Below, piece after piece: positions 1-8,383 of a stretch of DNA of 64,000 bases. How positions within the stretch are numbered: the first letter of the stretch is position 1; every line of letters starts with the position of its first letter. The position numbers were made by a program, and so were the translations under genes. This DNA is from Streptomyces sp. PsTaAH-137. Its GTDB lineage: Bacteria; Actinomycetota; Actinomycetes; Streptomycetales; Streptomycetaceae. The notes below the pieces were generated by a model. It made no database searches. It saw only the letters and a list, made by a program, of their open reading frames with translations, and had not been told where the DNA came from. The stretch lies in NCBI RefSeq assembly GCF_003259365.1, contig NZ_QLLY01000005.1, positions 508,539 to 572,538 of the forward strand. The letters run 5' to 3'.

Positions 1-107
1 CTCCGGCGTTCCTGATCGCGATGGGGTTCATCGCGGTGACGGGCCTGGCGGGCGCGCTGGTCGCCTGGTTCAAGCGGCACAAGTGGAGTCCCCCGCGCGA
101 GCACTGA
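1..107 (+). CDS. C-terminal end of a membrane protein (partial)
   Basis: The frame beginning at base 3 is open from the window edge to TGA at 105-107 and gives 34 residues. It holds one hydrophobic helix rich in Ala, Gly, Leu and Val, followed by a short basic tail (WFKRHKW...REH). This is the usual end of a multi-pass transporter whose last helix leaves its C-terminus in the cytoplasm. The final 38 bases overlap the 3' end of the convergent MFS gene. The family cannot be named from this fragment; an MFS or similar permease is the simplest guess. Confidence 0.55.
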   Translation, partial: PAFLIAMGFIAVTGLAGALVAWFKRHKWSPPREH

Positions 108-1263
108 CCGGGGAGCGGAGACCCGGTCCGAGCACCAGCGTCACCGCCACCGACAGCACCGCGAGGACCACCATCGCGGCGGCCGGCGAGGTGAGCTGTG
201 CCAGCGCTCCCGCCAGCAGGGCCCCCACGCCCTGCATCGTCAGCATCCCGGCCGTGTGCAGGCCCAGGGCGTGGCCGCTGAGTTCGTCGGGGGTGAGCGC
301 CACCAGGCGTTCCTGGAGGAGCAGGCTCGCCGAGAAGCCGATGGAGGCGACGGCGACCGCGGCCAGGGCCACGGGCAGCGACGGGCGCAGCCCGAACACC
401 AGGTAGGGCGCGGCGAGGAGCAGCCGGAGCGGGGCGCCGAGGCGGGCCCGCAGGCGCGGGGGCAGGAAGCGGCCCGTGAGGATGTCGCCGGCGAGCATCC
501 CGAGCGAGGCACTCGCGAGCAGCACGCCCGCGTGCACGGTGTCGTACGGGACGAAGAGGGCCTCGCAGCCGACGATCAGGCCGTTGGGCACCCAGAGCGC
601 CAGGTACACGTAGCGGCGCGGCACCGAGGACCAGAGGAGGGCGTTGCCGCGCATCGTCTCGCGGAGGGAGGGCCGGCCTGCGGCCCGGGCCGGGCGTGCG
701 CCCAGGCCGCCGCGGACCACCGCCGCCGACAGGACGTACAGACCGGCGGCGATCAGCAGGGTGCCGCGCGGGGACAGCGCCGTGACGAGGACGCCGCCGA
801 GCGCGTACCCGGCGATCTGGCAGATGCCGCTGCTCATGTTGAGGACGGAACGGCCCAGCAGATAGCCGCCCTTGTCGAGGATGTCGGTGAGCAGGCCGTA
901 GCGGACACCGCCGCCGAGCGCCGAGGGGACGCCCTGGAGGAGGACGAGGGTGAGCGCGGCGGCGGTCGGCAGGCCCGGCGCGGTCTGGAGCAGGGTGGCC
1001 AGGCACAGGAAGAGGGAGAGTCCGGCGAGGACCGCGCGCGGCGGCAGCCGGTCCGCCGCCGACAGCAGGGTGAGCGCGCCGACGACCTGGGCGAGCGCGG
1101 GCCCGAACATGGCGAGCGCGGACAGCAGCGGCGAGCCCGTCCGGGCGTAGACGAGCGAGCCGAGGGCGAGGCCGCCGACCGTCTGGGCGGCGACCTGGAG
1201 CGAGCAGGCGGCGAAGAGCGGAGTGAATTCGGGGGCGGCGAAGAGGTCCCGGTAGGTGCGCAT
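70..1263 (-). CDS. MFS transporter
   Basis: A 397-residue protein with about twelve hydrophobic helices. The N-terminus (RDLFAAPEFTPLFAA) and the spacing of helices are typical of actinobacterial MFS exporters of the DHA/EmrB-like type. The likely role is proton-driven efflux of a small molecule across the cytoplasmic membrane. The substrate cannot be read from sequence. It is divergent from an ArsR-type regulator at 1337 with a perfect palindrome between them, so local repression is likely. Its 3' end overlaps the upstream plus-strand gene by 38 bases. The start is ATG with a weak ribosome site. Confidence 0.85.
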   Translation of the reverse strand: MRTYRDLFAAPEFTPLFAACSLQVAAQTVGGLALGSLVYARTGSPLLSALAMFGPALAQVVGALTLLSAADRLPPRAVLAGLSLFLCLATLLQTAPGLPTAAALTLVLLQGVPSALGGGVRYGLLTDILDKGGYLLGRSVLNMSSGICQIAGYALGGVLVTALSPRGTLLIAAGLYVLSAAVVRGGLGARPARAAGRPSLRETMRGNALLWSSVPRRYVYLALWVPNGLIVGCEALFVPYDTVHAGVLLASASLGMLAGDILTGRFLPPRLRARLGAPLRLLLAAPYLVFGLRPSLPVALAAVAVASIGFSASLLLQERLVALTPDELSGHALGLHTAGMLTMQGVGALLAGALAQLTSPAAAMVVLAVLSVAVTLVLGPGLRSPVSARAGDSTCAA

Positions 1264-1301
1264 GGGCAGAGGCTGCGCGGGTGCGGCGGCCGGACGTTAA
1301 T

Positions 1302-1321
1302 GTTTCGCGCCACGGCGAAAC
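1302..1321. promoter_or_regulatory. Candidate operator between MFS gene and ArsR-type regulator
   Basis: A perfect inverted repeat, GTTTCGC-6 bp-GCGAAAC, lies between the divergent starts at 1263 and 1337. Position and symmetry fit a dimeric winged-helix repressor site controlling both genes. Regulator binding is inferred. Confidence 0.55.
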
Positions 1322-1336
1322 GAACGAGGAGGCAGG

Positions 1337-2341
1337 GTGGGGATCTGGCAGGTCGACGCCGACACGCTGGCGGGCAGCCGGTTCGTGGTGTCGTCGCTCG
1401 CGGAGACGACGGCGAGCCTCAAGAAGCTCGCCGATCCGCGGGCCGCGCACCCGGGTGAGCGGCGCTGGCTGGACTCCCATCTGCCCGCCTACCGCGCCCG
1501 GCTGGCCGCGGATCCGGTGACGGCGGCGCTGCTCGACGCCGCGTTCGGGGCGACCTGGACCGCGGACTTCCTCACCCCGACCCCGTACGGGCGGTGCGAT
1601 CTGGACCTCGACGAGGGGCTCGCCCGGATCGCGGCCACGCCGTCGGACGCGGTGCGCGCGGACCTCGCGCTGTCGTGCCCGGGACCGCTGCCGCCGCCGC
1701 TCGCGGGCCCCGACGACCTGGCCGAGCGTGCCGCGCGGTTCCTGGACTGGGTGTGGCGGGCGACGGTGCTGCCCGAGTGGCCGCGGCGGCGCCGGATCAT
1801 CGAGGCCGATGTCGTCGCCCGGACCAGGGAGTTGTCGGTCGGCGGCTGGGCGGCGGCGTTCGGCGCGCTGCGGCCGACGATGCGCTGGCTGGGCGAGGGG
1901 CGGCTGCGGATCAACGCGCACGACTATCCGCCGCGGGACATCTCGGGGGCACGGCTGCTGTTCGTGCCGGTGACCCCGCAGCAGGGCTGGGTGTCCTGGC
2001 CGGAGCCGCCGCCCGGTGCGGCGGTGCCGCCGGACCGGTACGCGGTGGTGTACCCGTGCGCGGGCGCGCTCGCCGACGCGGGCCGGGTGGCGCCGCCGGA
2101 CGGTCTCGCCGCGCTGGTCGGCACGGCCCGCGCGCGGGTCCTGATGCTGCTCGACCAGCCGTTGACGACGACGCAGCTGACCGCGCTGACCGGGCAGGGG
2201 CTCGGCTCGGTGGGCCGGCATCTGAAGGTGCTGGGCGACGCCCGGCTCGTGGGCCGGCGGCGGGCCGGGCGCTCGGTGCTGTACTTCCGCACCCAGGCCG
2301 GGGACACCCTGCTGTCGGCCCAGCGTGACCCGGATGTCTAG
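1337..2341 (+). CDS. ArsR/DUF5937-type winged-helix transcriptional regulator
   Basis: A 334-residue protein. The N-terminal two thirds resembles the DUF5937-type ligand/dimer domain common in Streptomyces (opening WQVDADTLAGSRFVVSSLAET). The last ~90 residues form an ArsR winged helix: ARVLMLLDQPLTTTQL, then QGLGSVGRHLKVLGDARLV as the recognition helix and a wing rich in Arg. The GTG start follows AGGAGG at a good distance. It is divergent from the MFS gene, a common pairing in this family, so it probably represses that exporter and itself. There are no clustered Cys residues, so a metal sensor is unlikely. Confidence 0.8.
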   Translation: MGIWQVDADTLAGSRFVVSSLAETTASLKKLADPRAAHPGERRWLDSHLPAYRARLAADPVTAALLDAAFGATWTADFLTPTPYGRCDLDLDEGLARIAATPSDAVRADLALSCPGPLPPPLAGPDDLAERAARFLDWVWRATVLPEWPRRRRIIEADVVARTRELSVGGWAAAFGALRPTMRWLGEGRLRINAHDYPPRDISGARLLFVPVTPQQGWVSWPEPPPGAAVPPDRYAVVYPCAGALADAGRVAPPDGLAALVGTARARVLMLLDQPLTTTQLTALTGQGLGSVGRHLKVLGDARLVGRRRAGRSVLYFRTQAGDTLLSAQRDPDV

Positions 2342-2491
2342 CGCACGTCGCCTTCCCGTCACTTTCGGCGCCTAGCGTGCCTCACGCGTGTGCCCGTGCC
2401 TCTGTGGTGACGGGGGCGCGTGCCTTCCCGTCCTGTCCGGTGCGCGCCCGCGGCCGGTCCCGTCTCCGGCCCCTGGATCGCGTACCTCTCC

Positions 2492-3367
2492 ATGTCTTGG
2501 TTCGAATCATTCATTCTCGGCCTCGTCCAGGGGCTCACGGAGTTCCTGCCGATCTCGTCCAGCGCGCATCTGCGGCTGACGGCGGCCTTCGCGGGCTGGA
2601 GCGACCCGGGGGCCGCCTTCACGGCGATCACCCAGCTCGGTACGGAGACGGCCGTGGTGCTGTACTTCCGCAAGGACATAGCCCGGATCATCTCGGCGTG
2701 GTTCAGGTCGCTGACCGACAGGTCGATGCGGAGCGACCACGACGCACAGATGGGCTGGCTGGTGATCGTCGGCTCGATCCCGATCGGTGTCCTCGGCGTC
2801 ACGTTCAAGGACCAGATCGAGGGCCCGTTCCGCGATCTGCGGCTCACGGCCGCGACGCTGATCGTGATGGGTGTCGTGCTCGGTGTCGCCGACCGCCGCG
2901 CCGCCCGTGACGAGCTCGGCGGCCGGCACCGCGCCGTCCGCACCCGCAAGGAGCTGAAGGACCTGTCGGTGAAGGACGGCCTGATCTACGGCCTGTGCCA
3001 GGCGCTGGCGCTGATCCCGGGCGTCTCCCGCTCCGGCGCGACGATCAGCGGCGGACTCTTCCTCGGGTACACCCGTGAGTCGGCGGCCCGCTACTCGTTC
3101 CTCCTCGCCATTCCGGCCGTACTGGCCTCGGGCGTCTTCGAGTTGAAGGACGCGACGGAGGGCGGGCACGTGTCGTGGGGGCCGACGGTGTTCGCGACGC
3201 TGATCGCGTTCGGTGTCGGGTACGCGATCATCGCGTGGCTGATGAAGTACATCTCCACGAAGAGCTTCATGCCGTTCGTGTACTACCGGATCGCGCTGGG
3301 CATCGCGCTGATCGTGCTGGTCACCGCGGGGGTGCTGAGCCCGCACGCCGCCGAGTCGGCCGGATAG
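2492..3367 (+). CDS. uppP: Undecaprenyl-diphosphatase UppP (BacA)
   Basis: An integral membrane phosphatase that recycles undecaprenyl pyrophosphate to the monophosphate carrier for peptidoglycan and wall polymers. It confers bacitracin tolerance. The ATG at 2492 gives 291 residues, the usual family length. An upstream start at 2420 would add a non-hydrophobic, poorly conserved extension. Both signature motifs are present: [15 protein letters not shown] near residues 13-27 (Glu17, Ser22-24, His26) and PGVSRSG near 176-182. Several hydrophobic helices follow. The gene stands alone. Confidence 0.95.
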   Translation: MSWFESFILGLVQGLTEFLPISSSAHLRLTAAFAGWSDPGAAFTAITQLGTETAVVLYFRKDIARIISAWFRSLTDRSMRSDHDAQMGWLVIVGSIPIGVLGVTFKDQIEGPFRDLRLTAATLIVMGVVLGVADRRAARDELGGRHRAVRTRKELKDLSVKDGLIYGLCQALALIPGVSRSGATISGGLFLGYTRESAARYSFLLAIPAVLASGVFELKDATEGGHVSWGPTVFATLIAFGVGYAIIAWLMKYISTKSFMPFVYYRIALGIALIVLVTAGVLSPHAAESAG

Positions 3368-3450
3368 CCGCGCCGCGTCCTCCGGATGCGGCCCGCACCA
3401 CCCGCCCGTAACGTCACAGACGACCCGAACCACCTCATCAAGGAGTCGTC

Positions 3451-3639
3451 ATGGGCGACAACGCCATGGACAAGGCCAAGGGCAAGGCCAAGGAGATGCT
3501 GGGCAAGGCCACCGGCAACGAGCGGATGAAGACCGAGGGCAAGGTCGACCAGGCCAAGGCCGACACGGCGAACATGGGCGACAAGGCCAAGGACAAGCTC
3601 AAGGGCGTACGTGACTCCCTGAGCGACGACGACAACTGA
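3451..3639 (+). CDS. CsbD family stress protein
   Basis: A 62-residue, highly charged protein made almost entirely of Lys/Asp/Glu/Ala helical repeats (DKAKGKAKEMLGKATGNE, then GKVDQAKADTANMGDKAKDKLKG), the CsbD signature. Family members accumulate in the general stress response; the molecular role is unknown. AAGGAG lies 6-7 bases before the ATG. It ends just before a hairpin and converges with a VWA gene. Confidence 0.92.
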   Translation: MGDNAMDKAKGKAKEMLGKATGNERMKTEGKVDQAKADTANMGDKAKDKLKGVRDSLSDDDN

Positions 3640-3644
3640 CCGTT

Positions 3645-3667
3645 CCCCGCGGGCCTCGGGCCCGGGG
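3645..3667. terminator. Hairpin between convergent csbD-like and VWA genes
   Basis: A C/G-rich imperfect stem, CCCCGCGGGCC against GGCCCGGGG with one bulge, fills the 33-base junction. It has no T tract, as usual in Streptomyces. It could end both transcripts. Confidence 0.45.
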
Positions 3668-3672
3668 CACGC

Positions 3673-4371
3673 TCAGGTGACGATCCCGGCGGCGGTCGCG
3701 GCCCGGAGCCAGTCGGGGAACTCGCCCGTCAGCCGGTCGTACAGCACCGCGTCCGGGATCAGCTTCGGGTCCTTGCCCGCTGGGAAGAACCCGGCGTTGT
3801 CGACGACGCGCCGGGCCGGCACCGCCAGCTCGTCCAGCTTGCGCAGGAAGTCGAACCTGTCCTTGCCGTAGCCGACGAACTGCCAGAACAGCGGCAGCCT
3901 GGCGGCCCTGCACAGGGTCTGCTCGGCGGCGCGCCGCGAGTCCGGGGAGCCGTCGGTCTGGAAGATGACGAGGGCCGGGCTCCGCGCGCCGCTGTCGAGG
4001 TAGTGGTCGATGACCGCGTCCATGGCGGCGGCGTAGTCGGTGGTGCCCATGTGCCCGTACGCACGGTGGAGTTCGGCGATCCGGCCCTGGTAGTCGTCGA
4101 GGCCGATGTCGACGGCGGGGCGGGCGTCGCTGTCGAAGAAGACGGTGGGGACGATCCCGTCGTCGTCCAGGTTCACCGACAGAGCCAGAACCTGCTCGGC
4201 GAGGTGCTGCATGCTGCCGTTCTTGTAGTACTTGCGCATGCTCCCGGACCGGTCGAGCACGAGGTAGACGGCGGCCCGCGCCCCGGTCAGGCCCTGCTTC
4301 TCCAGGGACACGGCGGCGGTCTTGGCGAGGCTGACGAGCCCGGCGGGGACCTTCTCGAAGTTGAGGGGCAT
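3673..4371 (-). CDS. TerF-like von Willebrand A domain protein
   Basis: A 232-residue cytosolic protein. The ATG at 4371 (MPLNFEKV) has GAGGA eight bases upstream; the ATG seven codons earlier lacks one. A complete MIDAS can be seen: D40-x-S42-x-S44 (DRSGSM), a Thr in GHMGTTDY and an Asp in FQTDGSPD. The fold matches the VWA domain of the tellurite-resistance/TerF group, which has chaperone-like or metal-dependent adhesion roles in ter operons. No other ter gene is adjacent, so the job is unknown. It is convergent with the CsbD gene. Confidence 0.8.
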   Translation of the reverse strand: MPLNFEKVPAGLVSLAKTAAVSLEKQGLTGARAAVYLVLDRSGSMRKYYKNGSMQHLAEQVLALSVNLDDDGIVPTVFFDSDARPAVDIGLDDYQGRIAELHRAYGHMGTTDYAAAMDAVIDHYLDSGARSPALVIFQTDGSPDSRRAAEQTLCRAARLPLFWQFVGYGKDRFDFLRKLDELAVPARRVVDNAGFFPAGKDPKLIPDAVLYDRLTGEFPDWLRAATAAGIVT

Positions 4372-4396
4372 GGGCCCATCCTCACAGGTCAACCGG

Positions 4397-4927
4397 CTAA
4401 CCGAGGAAGTCGCGCACCAACATGACGAATTCCTCGGGGCGTTCGGCCCGCATGACGTGCCCCGAGTCGAGTTCGGCGTACGAACTGCTCAGGCCGTTGA
4501 GGTACGGGCTGCTGAACGCGACGAGCATCGCGAAGCGGGAGAAGGTCTCCGCGTCGTCGACGAGGTCCCGCCAGATCCGCATCACCGTCCGTACGTACGC
4601 GTCCTGCGCGGCGTGGGCGAAACCGGCCACGGGAACGAGGCGGCGCACCAGTTCGGGCCGGACGACGGCGCCGAGCGAGTGCCCGACGATGTCGGCGGGG
4701 CCCGCGTCCCGGTCCTCGATGACCGCGGCCAGTTCGTTCGTGAGCCCCTCCAGGGTGAGGTCGTCACCCGGGTCGGGGACGGGGTCGCTGCCGGACAGGT
4801 CGGGGAGGATCACGGTGTGCCGGTCGGTGAAGCGGTCCACCAGGGCGTCCCAGGTGACCGAGCCGGGGCCCGCGCCGTGGACGAGGACAAGTCCGGTGCC
4901 GTTGCCGTGAGTTCGGTAGGTCGTCAT
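4397..4927 (-). CDS. Alpha/beta hydrolase with internal deletions
   Basis: A 176-residue alpha/beta hydrolase; the family usually has about 260. The oxyanion region (LVLVHGAG), the nucleophile elbow GHSLGA and the terminal His (ELDSGHVMRAERPEEF) are present. The protein jumps from SSPYLNGLS straight to YAELDSGH, omitting the ~70-residue stretch that normally carries the last strands and the catalytic acid. A few residues after the elbow also seem to be missing. Reading frame is kept. It is divergent from a frameshifted MmyB-type regulator, so this pair looks like a decaying locus. Activity is doubtful. Confidence 0.75.
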   Translation of the reverse strand: MTTYRTHGNGTGLVLVHGAGPGSVTWDALVDRFTDRHTVILPDLSGSDPVPDPGDDLTLEGLTNELAAVIEDRDAGPADIVGHSLGAVVRPELVRRLVPVAGFAHAAQDAYVRTVMRIWRDLVDDAETFSRFAMLVAFSSPYLNGLSSSYAELDSGHVMRAERPEEFVMLVRDFLG

Positions 4928-4979
4928 GCCGTGGAGCCTGGCACCGGGCCGCTCGCGTGAGGAGCGGACCGCTTTCCCT

Positions 4980-4994
4980 AGGACCGCCGGTCCT
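4980..4994. promoter_or_regulatory. Candidate MmyB-type regulator operator 1
   Basis: A perfect palindrome, AGGACC-GCC-GGTCCT, lies between the hydrolase start and the regulator start. Its core CTxGGACyGCCGGTnCC reappears between the second MmyB-type regulator and its divergent SDR (6649-6663), supporting a family-specific operator. Confidence 0.5.
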
Positions 4995-5026
4995 GGCCTG
5001 GGACGCCGAGCGGGCAGGATGGGCGC

Positions 5027-5877
5027 ATGAGCATGGACCGCGGTCGACTCGCCGACTTCCTGCGCCGTTCCCGGGAGCGGCTGCGCCCCGGGGAGGTGGG
5101 ACTGCCGGCCGGTCCCACCTCCCCGGGCTGCGCCGCGAGGAGCTGTCCCAGCTGGCCGGGATGTCGGCCGACTATCTGATGCGCCTCGAACAGGCCCGCA
5201 GCCCGCAGCCGTCGCCGCAGATCCTAGCCTCGCTCGCGCAGGCGCTGCGGCTGAGCCTCGACGAGCGCGACCATGTGTTCCTGCTGGCCGGACACCGCCC
5301 GCCGGCCGGTCCCCGCGCGGGCGAGCACATACGGCCCGGCCTGCTGTATCTGATGGACCAACTAGCCGGCAACCCGGTGCAGTTGCCCAGCGACCTGGGC
5401 GATCTCCTGGTGCAGAACGAGCTGGCGGAGTCGCTGTTCGGCTGCACCTGCACAGTGTCCGGGCCGGACCGCAATGTGGTCTGGCGCTGGTTCACCGATC
5501 CGTTCGTGCGGGAGGCCTATCCCCCGCAGGAGCACGAGCGGCACGGCCGGGAGCACGTCGCCGACCTGCGGGCCGCCGTCGCCCGCCGCGGCGCGGACGA
5601 CGCACCGGCTCTGGCGCTGGTGGACCGGCTGCGCGGCACCGGCGCGGAGTTCACCGCGCTGTGGGAGCTGCACGAGGTGGCGGTACGGCGCGGCGGCCGC
5701 AAGCGGGTGCTGCATCCCGTGACCGGGCCGCTGGAGTTCGACATGGAGGCGCTGCTCGCCCCGGCGGAGGACCAGCGGCTGCTGGTGTTCACGCCGCCGC
5801 CGGGCTCGACGACCGTGGCAGCCCTGGAACTGCTGCGCGAGGCGGGGCCGGAGACGGCGCACCGCGGCCATCGCTGA
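5027..5877 (+). pseudogene. MmyB-type helix-turn-helix regulator, frameshifted
   Basis: The natural start is ATG 5027 (or 5033), after AGGAT, reading MSMDRGRLADFLRRSRERL. That frame loses homology after about residue 34. The rest (PGLRREELSQLAGMSADY onward) continues in the -1 frame to TGA at 5877. One base appears to be missing near 5120-5127. The HTH and the C-terminal ligand-binding domain (WRWFTDPFVREAYPP; LWELHEVAVRRGG) are otherwise intact and match the intact paralogue at 6699. The lesion sits in the right arm of a 16-bp hairpin, so a sequencing error is possible. Confidence 0.75.
5087..5127. repeat. 16-bp perfect inverted repeat at the frameshift site
   Basis: Arms 5087-5102 (CCCGGGGAGGTGGGAC) and 5112-5127 are exact reverse complements around a 9-base loop. 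It lies inside the coding region of the broken regulator. It could be a sequencing compression point, or the product of hairpin-templated mutation. Confidence 0.85.
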
Positions 5878-5889
5878 CGACCGCCGGAT

Positions 5890-6597
5890 TCACCAGGGCA
5901 GGGGCCCCGAGGCGGAGAAGAATCCGCCGGTCGGTCCGTCCGGGCCGAGCTGCGCCATACGGACGATGACCTCGGCGCCCTCCTCGACCGTCTGGGTGCC
6001 GGAGTTGCCGTTGAGGTCGGTCTTGGTGAAACCCGGCTCGACGGAGTTGATCCGCATGTTCGGGAACGCCTTCGCGTACTGGACGGTCAGCATGTTCACG
6101 GCCGTCTTCGAGGCCGGGTAGGCGATGCCCGGGTAGAAGCCGGCGGGCGCGTCCGGGGTGGCGATCAGGGCCATCGAGGCGAGACCGCTGGCCACGTTCA
6201 CGATGACGGGCGCGGCGGAACGGTTCAGCAGCGGCAGGAAGGCGTGGGTGACGCGGAGCGTGCCGAAGACGTTCGTCTCGAAGAGCGGACGCAGGGTGTC
6301 GACGGTCTCGTCGGCGGGGGCCACGATGCCGTTGTCGGCGGTGCGGCCCTCGATGCCGGCGTTGTTGACCAGTACGTCCAGACCGCCGTCGGCCTCGATG
6401 GTGGCCGCGGCGGCGGTGACGGAGTCCTCGTCGGTGACGTCGATGACGACGTGCCGGGCGCCCAGCTCCTCGGCGGCGCGGCGGCCCTTCTCGGCGTCGC
6501 GGCTGCCGATGTAGACGGTGTGTCCTGCTTCGACGAGGCGGCGGGCGGTTTCGCGGCCGAGGCCCTTGTTCGCCCCGGTGATGAGTGTCGTGGTCAT
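5890..6597 (-). CDS. SDR family oxidoreductase
   Basis: A 235-residue classical short-chain dehydrogenase. TGANKGLG near the N-terminus binds the cofactor and NNAG supports the central sheet. A Ser in the NVASGLASM region and YPASK give the catalytic Ser-Tyr-Lys set. An Arg after strand 2 (GSRD) suggests NADPH. The substrate is unknown. It is divergent from an MmyB-type regulator at 6699 with a 29-bp palindrome between them, a widespread Streptomyces arrangement, so it is probably the regulated target. Confidence 0.88.
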   Translation of the reverse strand: MTTTLITGANKGLGRETARRLVEAGHTVYIGSRDAEKGRRAAEELGARHVVIDVTDEDSVTAAAATIEADGGLDVLVNNAGIEGRTADNGIVAPADETVDTLRPLFETNVFGTLRVTHAFLPLLNRSAAPVIVNVASGLASMALIATPDAPAGFYPGIAYPASKTAVNMLTVQYAKAFPNMRINSVEPGFTKTDLNGNSGTQTVEEGAEVIVRMAQLGPDGPTGGFFSASGPLPW

Positions 6598-6641
6598 GGG
6601 TCAAGCCTCCGGCGAAGCGTCCCGTCCAGCCAGCCGTCCCG

Positions 6642-6670
6642 TCTTCCTGGGACTGCCGGTACCAGGAAGA
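6642..6670. promoter_or_regulatory. Candidate MmyB-type regulator operator 2
   Basis: Arms TCTTCCTGG (6642-6650) and CCAGGAAGA (6662-6670) are perfect complements around an 11-base centre. The centre GGGACTGCCGGTACC (6649-6663) closely matches operator 1. It sits between divergent SDR and regulator genes. Confidence 0.6.
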
Positions 6671-6698
6671 TCCGCGCGCGAGGGGGCAGAGTGGGGGC

Positions 6699-7547
6699 AT
6701 GAGCAACGACTTCGGGGACGCCGTGCGGCGCTGGCGGGACCGCGTCCGGCCCGAGTCGGCCGGGCTCACGCCCGTGGGGCAGCGGCGCGCCGCCGGGCTG
6801 CGCCGCGAGGAGCTGGCGCTGCTCGCCGGGATCTCCGCGGACTACGTCACCCGGCTCGAGCAGGGCCGGGCCAGTCACCCCTCGGACCAGGTCGTCGCGG
6901 CGCTGGCCCGCGCGCTGCGCCTTTCCGGGACCGAGCGCGAGCACCTGTTCCGGCTCGCGGGCCTGGTGCCGCCGGGCCGGGACCGGGTGCCGGGCACGCT
7001 CACGCCGAGCGTGCACCGCCTCCTGGAGCGGCTCGCCGGGACACCGGTCGCGGTCTTCGACGCCGCGTGGACGCTGCTGCTCGCGAACCCGCTCTACACG
7101 GCGCTGCTCGGCGAGCGCCCGCAGTGGCGCGAGCACCGGAGCAACGGCGTCTGGTGGACGTTCCTCGGCCCGCCCGGCCGGGTGCGGCAGAGTCCCGAGG
7201 AGCGCCGCGCGATGGAGGCGGCCCTCGTCGCGGACCTGCGGGCGACCGCCGTCCGCTACCCGGCCGACCCGGAGCTGTCCGCGCTGGTCGCCGAGGTGCG
7301 CGCGCGGAGTCCGCGGTTCGCCGCGCTGTGGGACGCGGGCGAGGTGGGACCGCACGAGGCGGCCCGCAAGACCGTCGACCATCCGCAGGTGGGCCCGCTG
7401 ACCCTGGACTGCGACACCCTGACGGTCGCGGGCGACGATCTGCGCGTCATGGTCTACACGGCCGAGCCGGGCACCCCGGACGCCGACGCCCTGACCCTGC
7501 TCGCCACGCGGGTGGTCCCGGCGCTGCTCGTATCCTCACCCGCATGA
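6699..7547 (+). CDS. MmyB-type helix-turn-helix transcriptional regulator
   Basis: A 282-residue regulator. The ATG at 6699 begins the conserved opening FGDAVRRWRDRVRPESAGL. The HTH is LRREELALLAGISADYVTRLEQG, and a MmyB-like ligand-binding domain fills the C-terminal half. It is an intact paralogue of the broken gene at 5027. It probably represses the divergent SDR and itself through the palindrome at 6642-6670. Its stop overlaps the phosphatase start (ATGA), so the two are translationally coupled. Confidence 0.88.
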   Translation: MSNDFGDAVRRWRDRVRPESAGLTPVGQRRAAGLRREELALLAGISADYVTRLEQGRASHPSDQVVAALARALRLSGTEREHLFRLAGLVPPGRDRVPGTLTPSVHRLLERLAGTPVAVFDAAWTLLLANPLYTALLGERPQWREHRSNGVWWTFLGPPGRVRQSPEERRAMEAALVADLRATAVRYPADPELSALVAEVRARSPRFAALWDAGEVGPHEAARKTVDHPQVGPLTLDCDTLTVAGDDLRVMVYTAEPGTPDADALTLLATRVVPALLVSSPA

Positions 7548-8293
7548 CACGCCACCTGGCCTTCGCCCGTCTGCACAACTTCCGTGACCTGGGCGGCTAC
7601 CGCACCCTCGACGGCCGTACCGTCCGCCGGGGACGGCTGTACCGCTCCGACGCGCTGTCGAAACTGACCCCGGCCTCCGGCGACGATCCCGGGCGGGCCG
7701 ACTGGGAGAGATACACCGGCCTCGGCATACGCACCGTGATCGACCTGCGCTATCCGTGGGAGATCGCCGCGAACGGCCGGGCGCCCGAGGTTCCGGGTCA
7801 GAGCTGGGTCAATCTCAGCGTGGAGCACCGCCCGTACGACCAGGCGGTGATCCCGGCCGACGTCGACCCGTGGCGCCATCTCGCCGACCGCTACCTGGAG
7901 GTCGCCCACGACGGCGCCGCCGAACTGCGGCAGGCCCTCGCCCTGATCGCGTCCGCCGAGGAACCGCTGGTCTTCCACTGCGCCTCGGGCAAGGACCGCA
8001 CCGGCCTGCTCGCCGCGCTGGTCCTCGTCCTGCTCGGTGTGCACGAGGACGACGTGGCGGCCGATTTCGCTCTGACGGAACGCGCCAGGGACCGCCTCCT
8101 CGCCGACTGGAAGGCGGCGCACGAGGGCCGTGAGCCGAGCTGGCCCGGCTTCGGCCGCGCCCCCGAGACGATCATGCGGCTGTTCCTCGCGGACCTGTCC
8201 GCGCAGTTCGGGAGCGTGCAGGGGTACGTCAACGAACATCTGGGCATGGATGAGGAGTTGACCATTCAGCTCCGCAAGGGCTTGCTCAACTGA
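7544..8293 (+). CDS. Tyrosine-protein phosphatase (Y_phosphatase3 family)
   Basis: A 249-residue cytosolic phosphatase of the IphP/LipA-like family. The catalytic P-loop is HCASGKDRTG, with Cys146 as nucleophile and Arg152 for phosphate binding. An N-terminal FRDLGGYRTLDGR motif and an RLYRSDAL motif are diagnostic. Family members remove phosphate from phosphotyrosine, phosphoserine or phosphoinositides. The start overlaps the preceding regulator stop by four bases (ATGA), so it is co-translated with it, but no functional link is obvious. Confidence 0.9.
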   Translation: MTRHLAFARLHNFRDLGGYRTLDGRTVRRGRLYRSDALSKLTPASGDDPGRADWERYTGLGIRTVIDLRYPWEIAANGRAPEVPGQSWVNLSVEHRPYDQAVIPADVDPWRHLADRYLEVAHDGAAELRQALALIASAEEPLVFHCASGKDRTGLLAALVLVLLGVHEDDVAADFALTERARDRLLADWKAAHEGREPSWPGFGRAPETIMRLFLADLSAQFGSVQGYVNEHLGMDEELTIQLRKGLLN

Positions 8294-8383
8294 TCGCCAA
8301 CTCCCTGCCACAAACGATCACTTGACGCAGTCGACCGCTCGCTCAGGGTTCACATTCGGTCGTCGCGCGCTTAGCCTTGGCAC

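Noticed and set aside
4957..5026. Upstream start for the first MmyB-type regulator
   Set aside because: It keeps the frame open but gives an unrelated N-terminus. The true start (5027) is in another frame, so the gene is better read as frameshifted.
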